Source: Cobetia marina
GTDB lineage: Bacteria; Pseudomonadota; Gammaproteobacteria; Pseudomonadales; Halomonadaceae
Direction of reading: 5' to 3'
Assembly: GCF_001720485.1 (NCBI RefSeq)
Contig: NZ_CP017114.1
Location: 124,001-188,000, forward strand
Length of the DNA: 64,000 bases
Part shown: piece by piece, positions 56,376 to 64,000 of the stretch
Position numbering within the stretch: the stretch's first letter is position 1
How the letters are laid out: every line of letters begins with the position of its first letter
Position numbers and translations under genes: made by a program
The notes under the pieces: model-generated
Seen by the model: the letters and a program-made list of their open reading frames with translations, nothing else
What the model was told of the DNA's origin: nothing
Databases searched by the model: none

Positions 56376-57526
56376 TCATGAGTTCAGCGCGTCAGCCAGT
56401 CGCTCTGCCGCTTCGCGTCCTGACAGCCAGGCATCTTCGACTCGCGGTCCTTTCAGTGCATCGCCCGCTAGGCTCAGACCGTGCTGGCTCATCGGCGAGG
56501 CGGGCATTGCCTGAGGTGCGCAGCGGGTCGGATGAGCATAGCGCCAGCGATGGGCCGTGAGCGATACCTTGTCTTCGCTCCAGTCCTCGCCAAGCGCCTG
56601 GATCTCGGGCAGTGCCGTGAAGGCTTGCCAGAGTGCCGCGCAGATGTCCTCAGGCGAGTCTTCCAGGTGAGTCTGGCTCCAGCCGGCGGTGGCCAGCAGG
56701 CTCAGGGTCTCGCGAGACCCCGAGGGGGCTGGCGGCCGGGGCGCGAATGCTGTCGCATCACGCAGCGCAGTGGGGCGTCATCTCCGCGACTGACCAGCAG
56801 CCCCTGCCAGTCCTCGATGCCTGCCAGGGCCGGCAGCGGTGTCTCCAATGCAGCCATCACGGTCCAGGTGGGTGCCATCTCGATCCGCGAGAGCAGGGCG
56901 CTCAGCTCAGGCGCCAGAGAGTGTGGAGTCTGTTGCGCCGAGGCCGGCACGTTGCCTTCAGCGTCGGTGCCGGCGTCATTCAGCAGAGCACGGGCCTGAG
57001 GGGCCGGGGCGGTGATCATCACATGATCAAAGGGACCATGCCGCTCGCCGTCCCGGTCCTCAAGCTGCCAGCGAACCTTGCCGCCCGCCGCTTCATCGTG
57101 GATCAGGCGTGTGATGCGCAGGCGAGTGTGCAGGGTGGCATTGGCCGGCAGCTCCTCGCTCAGGTGGCGGCTCAGGGCGCTCATGCGCGGACTGGCCACA
57201 TAGCGGGCAGAATCATCGCGAAGCCGCTGCCATTCCTGCGTGTCAGACGCTGTCTTGCCCAGACGCAACAGCCTGTCACCCCAGGGGGCGACGATACCGT
57301 CTGCCCGCCATGTCTCGAGCGCTGACTGGAAGCGCGGATCACGCGCGGTGAAATACTGAGCGCCGATGTCGAGGGGGCCGTGGGGAGTGCGCCGACTGGC
57401 CAGACGACCGCCCGGGCCGCGTGCCTTCTCGAAGATCGTCACCGCGTGACCCTGCGCTGCCAGGTACGAAGCAGCAGAGAGACCGGCGATACCGGCACCG
57501 ATGATGGCGATGGACGATACTGACAT
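56376..57526 (-). pseudogene. Renalase-like FAD-dependent oxidoreductase, interrupted by a frameshift
   Basis: The frame from the ATG at 57526 (MSVSSIAIIGAGIAGLSAASYLA) encodes a FAD Rossmann motif, FEKARGPGGRLASRRT, and then meets a TGA at 56704-56702. Reading one base back in the C/G tracts near 56718-56728, the sequence continues as family protein (SRETLSLLATAGWSQTHLEDSPEDICAALW, then HRWRYAHPTRCAPQAM, and GLSLAGDALKGPRVEDAWLSGREAAERL) to a TGA at 56378-56376. One missing base in CCCCC (GGGGG on the plus strand) would restore a protein of 383 residues. It may be a real mutation or a homopolymer sequencing error. The family (NAD(P)/FAD, renalase-like) has unknown substrate; the gene is divergent from the 57686 gene. 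Confidence 0.75.
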
Positions 57527-57603
57527 CAGGCAGGACTCCTGCTGGGGAAGATGGACTGGGAGGATGCAGCATGAAATGACGCCGGCATCCCTTGAAGTTA
57601 ACT

Positions 57604-57622
57604 TCTTGTGCAGGATTGTACA
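57604..57622. promoter_or_regulatory. Candidate operator between the renalase-like gene and the TIGR01777 gene
   Basis: TCTTGTGCA, 4 bases, TGTACA: the same bipartite motif as upstream of merR. It overlaps a plus-strand promoter-like pair TTGTGC (57606-57611) and TATAGA (57630-57635) with an 18-base spacer, the long spacing that MerR proteins often act on. It could serve either divergent gene. Confidence 0.45.
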
Positions 57623-57685
57623 ATAAAGGTATAGATTCATGGCAAGAGTTGGCACACTCGATGCTTCATCGCCGAGGAGGACAGC

Positions 57686-58618
57686 ATGCGAATCTTGATC
57701 ACGGGGGCAACGGGATTTGTCGGGCAGGCACTCTGCCGCTCACTGTCCGCGGCCGGGCATGAGCTGGCAGTGGTGTCACGTCGTCCGGAGCGGGCCGAGC
57801 GGCAGTTCGCCGAACTGGGCATCACCCTGAAGGCGGCGGATTCGGCGCTGATGTTCAAGGACTGGCAGCCACAGGGCATCGTCAATCTGGCGGGGGAATC
57901 GATTGCCGGGAGGCGCTGGAGCGAGGATCACAAGCAAGAGCTGCGTCGCTCGCGGCTGGAAACCACCGAGCATCTGGTGCTGCTGTGTCAGCAACTGGCG
58001 GCTGAGGGGCAGGCTCCCCAGGTGATGGTATCCGGTTCGGCGATGGGCTATTACGGCGCGCAGCCCAAGGCGGGTGAGCCGGGTGATGTCGAGATCGACG
58101 AGCAGGCAACGCCTCACGATGACTTCAATCATCGCCTGTGTCGCGACTGGGAAGCGGCCGCCATGCCAGTCTCGGACTGTGGTGTTCGCCTGGCGATCAT
58201 CCGCATCGGTCTGGTGATGGAAGCGGATGGCGGAACGCTCGCCAAGTTGTTGACGCCCTTCAAGTTCGGCTTGGGTGGGCGTCTCGGCGATGGCCGTCAC
58301 TACATGCCGTGGATCCACCGCCATGATCTGATCCGCATCATCGAGCGTCTGCTGGAGGATGAGGACTTGAGTGGGGCCTTCAATGCCAGTGCACCGCATC
58401 CGGTCACCAACATGGGCTTTACCCACGCCTTGGCGCGCGGTCTGGGGCGCCCGGCGATCCTGCCGCTGCCGGCCAAGGCCCTCAAGCTGGGGCTGGGAGA
58501 GATGAGCACGCTATTGCTGGAGGGCGCCCGCATGGTGCCGGCGCGTCTGCTGGCCGCAGGCTTCACCTTCGACTACCCGACCCTCGACGTGGCCTTCGCC
58601 GACATTCTGAGAAAGTGA
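57686..58618 (+). CDS. TIGR01777 family NAD-dependent epimerase/dehydratase (YfcH-like)
   Basis: A 310-residue extended-SDR protein with the N-terminal TGATGFVGQALCRSL dinucleotide motif (about 6-20), NLAGESIAGRRWSEDHK, VSGSAMGYYG with Tyr in the active-site region, FKFGLGGRLGDGRHYMPWIHRHDL and a C-terminal DUF1731 segment (LPLPAKALKLGLGEMSTLLLEGARMVPARL). These are the signatures of the YfcH family, whose substrate is unknown. It is a single-gene unit on the plus strand, with GAGGAGG upstream of the ATG. In several bacteria yfcH homologues sit near the photolyase/MerR cluster, and the shared operator-like motif at 57604 supports co-regulation. Confidence 0.88.
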   Translation: MRILITGATGFVGQALCRSLSAAGHELAVVSRRPERAERQFAELGITLKAADSALMFKDWQPQGIVNLAGESIAGRRWSEDHKQELRRSRLETTEHLVLLCQQLAAEGQAPQVMVSGSAMGYYGAQPKAGEPGDVEIDEQATPHDDFNHRLCRDWEAAAMPVSDCGVRLAIIRIGLVMEADGGTLAKLLTPFKFGLGGRLGDGRHYMPWIHRHDLIRIIERLLEDEDLSGAFNASAPHPVTNMGFTHALARGLGRPAILPLPAKALKLGLGEMSTLLLEGARMVPARLLAAGFTFDYPTLDVAFADILRK

Positions 58619-58683
58619 AGGCCTGGTCTGATGCTGCAGGACTTGCCCCTGGGGGCTAGAGCCTCTTGGCCAGAACCTGGCGG

Positions 58684-59448
58684 CTAGAACGGCAGCGGAG
58701 CGTTCAGCACCAGCGATGGCGCGTCGCTGCCTGTCGCTGACGGAATCACCAGCTGAGCGGCATGCAGCAGCAGGCGAGGGCTGGCATTCAGTGCCGCCCC
58801 GCGTGCATAGAAGCCATCACCGATGATGGGATGGCCGAGCGCCAGCATATGCAGGCGCAGCTGATGCGAGCGCCCGGTATGAGGTGTCAGCAGGACACGG
58901 CTGGCGGCGAGGGTCTGAGGCGAGCCATCCGGGCGCTGGCCATCGAGCATCAGGTGACGCTCGACTTGATAGTGCGTCAGTGCCGGTTTGCCATGGAGGA
59001 AGTCGACGATCTGCCGCGGTCTGCGCGGCCAGTCACAGCGCAGCGGCAGGGCGATGCTGCCCTCGTCGGGCGTGAGATGCCCTGCCACCACGGCCACGTA
59101 GCGTTTCTCGAGGGTGCGCGACTGGAAGAGGCGCGACAGCCGCCGCTGTCCCTCGACATTGCGCGCCACCAGCAGCACCCCGGAAGTTGCCACATCCAGC
59201 CGATGCACGGCACGGGTGTCCTCGCTCAACCGGCACAGGCGCGAATGGACGCTGTCGAAGCGTGAAGGGTCGCGGCCCGGTACCGAGGGCAGCTCGGCCG
59301 GCTTGTCGATCGCCCACCAGTCATCGCCTGCCGCCAGCAGCGTCAGCCCCACTCCCTCGACACGCGCGACCTCCTCGGCAAGGCGTTGTCCCTGCCAGCC
59401 ATGCTCGGTCGTGGTATCGGGTCGGCTTTCTGGATGTGATGTCGCCAT
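58684..59448 (-). CDS. rluA: Pseudouridine synthase RluA (tRNA/23S rRNA)
   Basis: RluA isomerises uridine 746 of 23S rRNA and uridine 32 of several tRNAs. The 254-residue protein has the RluA-family active-site motif HRLDVATSG with catalytic Asp85, the early KPAELPSVPGR segment, LPLRCDWPRRPRQIVD, and the late GRSHQLRLHMLALGHPIIGD signature. The strong match to E. coli RluA and the position next to rapA (the same pair occurs in E. coli) support the assignment. It has an N-terminal extension of about 30 residues compared with E. coli. The rapA terminator (59518-59556) lies between the two. Confidence 0.93.
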   Translation of the reverse strand: MATSHPESRPDTTTEHGWQGQRLAEEVARVEGVGLTLLAAGDDWWAIDKPAELPSVPGRDPSRFDSVHSRLCRLSEDTRAVHRLDVATSGVLLVARNVEGQRRLSRLFQSRTLEKRYVAVVAGHLTPDEGSIALPLRCDWPRRPRQIVDFLHGKPALTHYQVERHLMLDGQRPDGSPQTLAASRVLLTPHTGRSHQLRLHMLALGHPIIGDGFYARGAALNASPRLLLHAAQLVIPSATGSDAPSLVLNAPLPF

Positions 59449-59517
59449 GACGGTGCTCTAGGGTGGTAGGGGTTGGTCGGTCAGGCCCAAGAATAACGCT
59501 TTCGGCGACTCACAATG

Positions 59518-59556
59518 AAAAGCGCCCCACTTGCCGATGGCAGGTGGGGCGCTTTT
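59518..59556 (-). terminator. Rho-independent terminator of rapA
   Basis: A 13-bp stem (AAAAGCGCCCCAC with GTGGGGCGCTTTT), extended by TGCC/GGCA, with a GAT loop and flanking A and T runs. It follows the rapA stop on the minus strand and precedes rluA, so rluA probably uses its own promoter. Confidence 0.9.
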
Positions 59557-59597
59557 CTTGCGTCATTGGCAAGCCGTGACGTCACGTCGCGGGCAGA

Positions 59598-62540
59598 TCA
59601 ACGTTCGTGAGCATCCACGGTGACGATGACGCGCACGCTGTCCAGACGCAGACGCGTGGTCTCGATGGCGCCATCGAGAGCGGCACGCTCCTGGCGCAAC
59701 GCTTCCAGCTCTTCCTCGCGCACCGACGGGTTGTGGCTGGCCAATGCTTCGAGGCGGGCGAGCTCAGCACTGAGCTGCTCACGCATCTGCTGCTGGGCCT
59801 GCTCGACGATGCTCGGCAGTTCGCGCTCGGCTTCCTGCTCGGCGTCGCTCATCAGCTTGCGCAGTGTCGCGTGGCTCTGCTTGATCAGATCACGCGCGAC
59901 CGCCTTCTTGACCGGCTTGAGGTTCTTGGCCAGCCCGCCGAAGGAGACCTTGTCGGACAGGTTGCTGCCGTTTTCATCCAGCAGCACCCGGATGGCGGTC
60001 GGTGGCAGGAAGCGACCCAGGCGCAAGCCGCGCGGTGCGGTGGACTGGGTGCGGAACACCACTTCCGTCATCAGGCGACCGCCCGGGATCGCCGGGTGCT
60101 TGAGCAGTGCCAGCGCCGTGTTGCCCATGGAGCCATCGATGATGCGCACCAGCATCTCGCGGACCAGCGGGTGCTCCCACGACAGATGCTGGACATCTTC
60201 GCGTGACAGCGCCGTGGCGCGGTCGCTGGTGACGCTGAAGCCTTCCTCGCCCTTCACCAGCCCCGGCAGGCCGTCGAGCATGTGCGGGCCTGGTGCCAGG
60301 TAGGTGATGCCATCGCCGAGGTCACGGCTCTCGATGCCGAAGATGTCGAAGGCGCGCTCCAGGTAGCCCGGCAGCGCCTTGTCGTTGTCCAGTGTCTCGA
60401 TGGCGGCGATGACTTCCGCGGCGCGCTCGTGACGACAGGCATTGAGTTCCAGCAGACGGTTGCGACCGGACTGGCGCTCGGCCTGCAGGGCGTCGAAGCG
60501 TTCGCGGGTCTGCTCGATGATGCTGTCGATCTCTTCGCTGTCGAGCAGGGCTTCTTCCAGCTCGTCACCGAATTGGGAATACAGCTCGCTGCCGATGCCG
60601 TGGGGCGCACTGAAGGCGTCCATGCCATCGCGGTACCAGCGCAGCAGCTGGGCGCCCGGTGAGCCTTCGAAGACCGGTACGTGGATCTCGATCGGGAATT
60701 GCTGGCCGATGCGGTCCAGACGCCCGATGCGCTGCTCGAGCTGGTCCGGATGCACCGGCAGGTCGAACATCACCAGGTGGTGGCAGAACTGGAAATTACG
60801 GCCTTCCGAGCCGATTTCCGAGCACACCAGCAGCTGCACGCCTTCTTCCTCGGAGGCAAAGGCGGCGGCGGCGCGATCACGCTCGACCAGGCTCATGCCC
60901 TCATGGAAGACCGGTGCATGCACACCGCCCAGCACGCGCAGACCTTCGGACAGCTCACGCGCGGTATCGGCGGTGTGACAGATCACCAGCGCCTTCTCGT
61001 TGCCGAGGTCGGTCAGGGTTTCCAGCAGCCACATGACGCGCGGGTCGATCTGCCACCAGGGCTCGGCGTTCATGCGGTCATCGGGCAGGGCGCGGTACAT
61101 CTCGTCGAGGAACAGCACCACCTCGGGGTGGTTCATGCCGGTCTCGATCAGCAGGTCATCGAGGTAGTCCTCGTCACGCTCCAGCTTGCGCACCACACGC
61201 CGGTAGGAGGAGGGCAACTCCAGCTCGTGGACGTGCAGACGACGCTCGGGGAAGCCTTCGACGTGGGTGCGCGAGTTGCGGAACATCACGCGGCCAGTGC
61301 CGTGGCGGTCGAGCAGCTGGTCACGCAGCTGACGACGGGCGCTGTCGCGCTGGGCGTCATCGCTGTCGCTGTCCATCAGGGTCTCGAGCAGGGCGCGGCT
61401 GTCGCCGTCATCCAGCACGGCGGTCAGGCTGTCCAGGCCGCTGGTGTCAGTCGGCAGGGCGTCCAGGCTGTCGATGGCCGAGGCCACGGCGACGTAACCC
61501 TCTTCCTCGGCCTTGAAGCGCTCCAGGTCGTGGTAGCGCTCCGGGTCGAGCAGGCGCAGGCGCGCGAAGTGGCTCTCCAGCCCCATCTGCTCCGGCGTGG
61601 CGGTCAGCAGCAGCACACCGGCGGTCTGGCGAGCGAGTGATTCGACGCAGGCATAGCCCGGGCCGACCTTGTCTTCGCTCCAGTCGAGGTGGTGGGCTTC
61701 ATCGACGATCAGCATGTCCCAGTCGCAGGCAGCAGCCTGGACCTGACGTGACGGATTGGCGAACAGCCAGTCCTGGCTGGCCAGAATGATCTGGTTGCCT
61801 TCGAAGGGGTTGCGCGTGCCGTGGGCCTTGCATTGCTCTTCATCGAGCAGCGAGACATCCAGCGCGAAGCGGCGCAGCATCTCGACCAGCCACTGGTGGG
61901 TCAGGCTCGCCGGTACCAGGATCAGGGCGCGACGGGCACGACCGCTGAGCAGCAGGCGATGCAGGATCAGGCCGGCTTCGATGGTCTTGCCCAGGCCGAC
62001 TTCATCGGCCAGCAGCACGCGCGGTGCGTGACGGCGCGAGACCTCATCGGCGATGTACAGCTGGTGCGGTACCAGGTCGACCTTGGGGCCGGACAGGCCC
62101 AGCGCGGGGCTCTGCTCGACACGATGGAAGTGGCGCAGGGTGCGGTAACGCAGGTCGAACCAGTCATTGCGGTCGACCTGGCCGGTCAGCAGGCGGTCAC
62201 GGGCCTGGTTGAACTGCATCTTGTCGTTGAGGCGTGCCTCGGGAAGCTCGAGCAGCTCGCCGGCGCTTTCGCCTTCACGTTCACAGATGTAGAGGATCTG
62301 GCCGCGCACTTCCTTGGAGTCATCGACGATCAGCCATTCGCCATCGTCGGACTGGATGCGGTCGCCATTGCCGAAGGCGACTCGGGTCAGGGGCGCCTCG
62401 CGGAGGCTGTAGGTGCGGGTTTCTTCGCTGGCGGCAAAGAGGACGGTAACCGTGCGGAAATCGACATTGAGGATCGTGCCAAGGCCGAGATCGGCCTCAC
62501 CATCACTGATCCAGCGCTGACCGGGAATGAAGTCGCTCAT
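59598..62540 (-). CDS. rapA: RNA polymerase-associated ATP-dependent helicase RapA (HepA)
   Basis: RapA is a Swi2/Snf2 ATPase that recycles RNA polymerase stalled after termination. The 980-residue protein has N-terminal SH3-like domains (residues about 1-105), the Walker A motif DEVGLGKTIEAG (179-190), the DEAH box VDEAHHLDW (279-287), and motif IV-VI in the C-terminal RecA lobe (VCSEIGSEGRNFQFCHHLV, QRIGRLDRIGQ). Length is close to E. coli (968). It functionally complements the rpoBC genes at the other end of the window. It is preceded by a 180-base region shared with the tlpA-like gene. Confidence 0.97.
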   Translation of the reverse strand: MSDFIPGQRWISDGEADLGLGTILNVDFRTVTVLFAASEETRTYSLREAPLTRVAFGNGDRIQSDDGEWLIVDDSKEVRGQILYICEREGESAGELLELPEARLNDKMQFNQARDRLLTGQVDRNDWFDLRYRTLRHFHRVEQSPALGLSGPKVDLVPHQLYIADEVSRRHAPRVLLADEVGLGKTIEAGLILHRLLLSGRARRALILVPASLTHQWLVEMLRRFALDVSLLDEEQCKAHGTRNPFEGNQIILASQDWLFANPSRQVQAAACDWDMLIVDEAHHLDWSEDKVGPGYACVESLARQTAGVLLLTATPEQMGLESHFARLRLLDPERYHDLERFKAEEEGYVAVASAIDSLDALPTDTSGLDSLTAVLDDGDSRALLETLMDSDSDDAQRDSARRQLRDQLLDRHGTGRVMFRNSRTHVEGFPERRLHVHELELPSSYRRVVRKLERDEDYLDDLLIETGMNHPEVVLFLDEMYRALPDDRMNAEPWWQIDPRVMWLLETLTDLGNEKALVICHTADTARELSEGLRVLGGVHAPVFHEGMSLVERDRAAAAFASEEEGVQLLVCSEIGSEGRNFQFCHHLVMFDLPVHPDQLEQRIGRLDRIGQQFPIEIHVPVFEGSPGAQLLRWYRDGMDAFSAPHGIGSELYSQFGDELEEALLDSEEIDSIIEQTRERFDALQAERQSGRNRLLELNACRHERAAEVIAAIETLDNDKALPGYLERAFDIFGIESRDLGDGITYLAPGPHMLDGLPGLVKGEEGFSVTSDRATALSREDVQHLSWEHPLVREMLVRIIDGSMGNTALALLKHPAIPGGRLMTEVVFRTQSTAPRGLRLGRFLPPTAIRVLLDENGSNLSDKVSFGGLAKNLKPVKKAVARDLIKQSHATLRKLMSDAEQEAERELPSIVEQAQQQMREQLSAELARLEALASHNPSVREEELEALRQERAALDGAIETTRLRLDSVRVIVTVDAHER

Positions 62541-62723
62541 GATGCCTCGGGGTAGGACAAAGACGGGAATCGGGAATACAGGGGCGCGGTATCTTACCGG
62601 ATCACGCGCCGTGGCTTAAGCGCCTTTTGTCCTTGTGAGGCGTCTTTGTCCTCTCGTGTCGTCACTGGGCGTGGTGCACCCATGGCATGAGGCCTTCTCT
62701 CATGATTTGGGGGAGGGTGTCCG

Positions 62724-63581
62724 TCACGATCCAGACGGGGGCATCAGCGCCTGCAGCTGGGCGCGGCTCAACTCGCCGATGTGGCGTTCGATCAGGCGGC
62801 CTTCGCCATCGAATATCAGGGTGGCGGGCAGGCCCTGTGCGTCGGCGAGCCCCATCAGCTGCATGGCGGGGTCCAGCAGGGCGTATTCCAGCGTGAGTCG
62901 CTCACTCTTGAGGAAACGAGTGACCGCGAGCGCCTGTTCGCCCTGATTGGCCAGCACCACGGTGACATCCGGCCGGGCGTCCACCTCGGCCAGCAGCGGC
63001 ATCTCCCGGCGGCAGGGCGGGCACCAGGTAGCCCACAGATTGACGATCACGCGCTGATTGCGGACCTCATCCAGCAACACCGGGCGACGATCCAGATGAT
63101 GCAGGGTGATCGACGGCATGCGCTCGATGGAATGCGTGCTGCCCAGCGGGTCGAGCTGCTTGAGGCCGAGGAAAGCGGTCAGGCCCAGAGTCAGACTGCC
63201 CAGCGCGATGACCTGGCGAATCACGCCATGCCGGCGCAGCAGCCACAGGCTGGCCAGGGTCGCGGCCAGCATGCCGCCGAGCAGGTGGTAGCCCGGTTGC
63301 CACAGCTTGAGAATATCCAGCGGTGTCTGCTGATAACTTGCCCAGTGCAGGGCGACGTAAGTGAGGCGCGCACCGATCACCCAGCTGACCAGCATGCGAT
63401 TGAACCAGCGCGAGGGGCTCAGCGGTGAAGAGTCGTGAGCGGGCGCGGTCGTGCCCCTGGCGTGCATGCGCGCCAGTAGACGAATCAGCAGCGAGAACTC
63501 GATCAGCATCACCAGGGCTGCCACGAAGGCATAGAGGCGTTCGACGGAAATCAGGGCAGGGCCCAGAGCGATGGCATCCAT
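62724..63581 (-). CDS. Membrane-anchored TlpA-family thiol-disulfide oxidoreductase
   Basis: A 285-residue protein whose N-terminal half (about 10-145) has four hydrophobic segments resembling the first part of prolipoprotein diacylglyceryl transferase-like membrane domains. A periplasmic thioredoxin domain with the active site WATWCPPCRREMP (CPPC at 187-190) and the cis-Pro segment AQGLPATLIFDGEGR follows. It probably reduces disulfides in the periplasm, as in cytochrome c maturation or DsbE-like roles, receiving electrons across the membrane. The ATG at 63581 follows AAAGGAT; in-frame upstream codons add 60 unrelated residues and are ignored. Confidence 0.8.
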   Translation of the reverse strand: MDAIALGPALISVERLYAFVAALVMLIEFSLLIRLLARMHARGTTAPAHDSSPLSPSRWFNRMLVSWVIGARLTYVALHWASYQQTPLDILKLWQPGYHLLGGMLAATLASLWLLRRHGVIRQVIALGSLTLGLTAFLGLKQLDPLGSTHSIERMPSITLHHLDRRPVLLDEVRNQRVIVNLWATWCPPCRREMPLLAEVDARPDVTVVLANQGEQALAVTRFLKSERLTLEYALLDPAMQLMGLADAQGLPATLIFDGEGRLIERHIGELSRAQLQALMPPSGS

Positions 63582-63759
63582 GCGGTTATCCTTTGGCGGT
63601 GTCCGGGAAGGGGCATTCGGGTCAGCACTACCTGTCGAGCGGCGCTTGGCCGGCGCTGCAGTCGTGAGGCTCGAGTATGCGATAATCGACGGACTTCGAC
63701 ATCCACGCCTCGCGCGCTGAGCATTGCTCTGGCGCCGAGGACGCTCCAGGGATATCCCC

Positions 63760-64000
63760 ATGCTTTCACATCATTATGACCGTAGCCGTGCGATCGCCGT
63801 TGCCAGTCAGGCCGCCGGCCTTATCGCCATCGTCGCGCTGGAAACCTGGCTGGGGGATGCCGCCCGCCCGTGGCAGGGGCTGGTGTTCGCCCTGATGCTT
63901 GCCTGTGGACTAGGGTTGGCGCTGCGCAGTTACTACCTCAAGCAAAAGGCCCGCCGCGACCGAGAACGTGCTGGTCGCGAGCGGGCCCGCAAGGCGAGTG
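63760..64000 (+). CDS. Start of a small membrane protein of unknown function, 3' cut by window edge
   Basis: An ATG at 63760 opens a frame that runs past the window end (80 residues visible: MLSHHYDRSRAIAVASQAAG...). It has two hydrophobic segments (about 13-31 and 40-56) followed by a very basic cytoplasmic tail rich in Lys, Arg and Glu (KQKARRDRERAGRERARK). AGGGATAT lies upstream as a weak ribosome binding site. Not recognised; divergent from the tlpA-like gene. Confidence 0.6.
   Translation, partial: MLSHHYDRSRAIAVASQAAGLIAIVALETWLGDAARPWQGLVFALMLACGLGLALRSYYLKQKARRDRERAGRERARKAS

Noticed and set aside
56481..57325. Two plus-strand open frames opposite the renalase-like gene
   Set aside because: Both are antisense to a recognisable flavoprotein and have no domain features. 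The minus-strand frameshift explains why the sense frame looks short.

Overview
The window looks like the chromosome of a moderately GC-rich gammaproteobacterium. Protein sequences, gene order and the short tRNA variable arms fit the Halomonadaceae, with Cobetia or a close Halomonas relative most likely. This is inferred from family resemblance; no database search was possible. There is no rRNA operon, CRISPR array, insertion sequence, phage gene or plasmid function.

Positions 1-3150 hold the tail of a membrane protein, birA-coaX (overlapping by ATGA), and a tRNA cluster (Tyr, Gly, Thr, then Trp). From 3227 to 33517 runs an almost unbroken translation/transcription block in the classical order: secE-nusG, rplKA, rplJL, rpoBC, rpsLG-fusA-tuf (str), rpsJ to rpmC/rpsQ (S10), rplN to rpmJ (spc), and rpsM-rpsK-rpsD-rpoA-rplQ (alpha). 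Strong sigma70-type promoters sit ahead of the tRNAs, rpsL and rpsJ. Clear rho-independent hairpins follow rplL, rpoC, tuf and rplQ.

Positions 33706-47601 carry uvrA diverging from a YajR-type transporter, then ssb, a membrane MHYT-PAS-GGDEF-EVL c-di-GMP protein, a small NAD-binding protein, plsC, the unsaturated fatty acid pair fabA-fabB, and a second PAS-GGDEF-EAL protein.

Positions 47623-57526 are the most interesting part. This is a same-strand run of a MerR regulator, photolyase (phr), NTF2-like protein, short-chain dehydrogenase, FAD oxidoreductase, DUF1365, cyclopropane-fatty-acid-type synthase and DUF2878. Upstream of it on the same strand lie a CbiX-type chelatase and a frameshifted renalase-like FAD protein. 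The set resembles the light or singlet-oxygen responsive photolyase/lipid-modification clusters of Pseudomonas and other bacteria. The MerR protein has a cobalamin-type domain without the expected cobalamin ligands. A shared bipartite motif (TCTTGTGCA, 4-5 bases, TGTACA) lies upstream of both the merR gene and the renalase-like gene.

Positions 57686-64000 hold a TIGR01777 epimerase, rluA next to rapA (as in E. coli), a membrane-anchored TlpA-like thioredoxin, and the start of a small membrane protein cut by the window edge.
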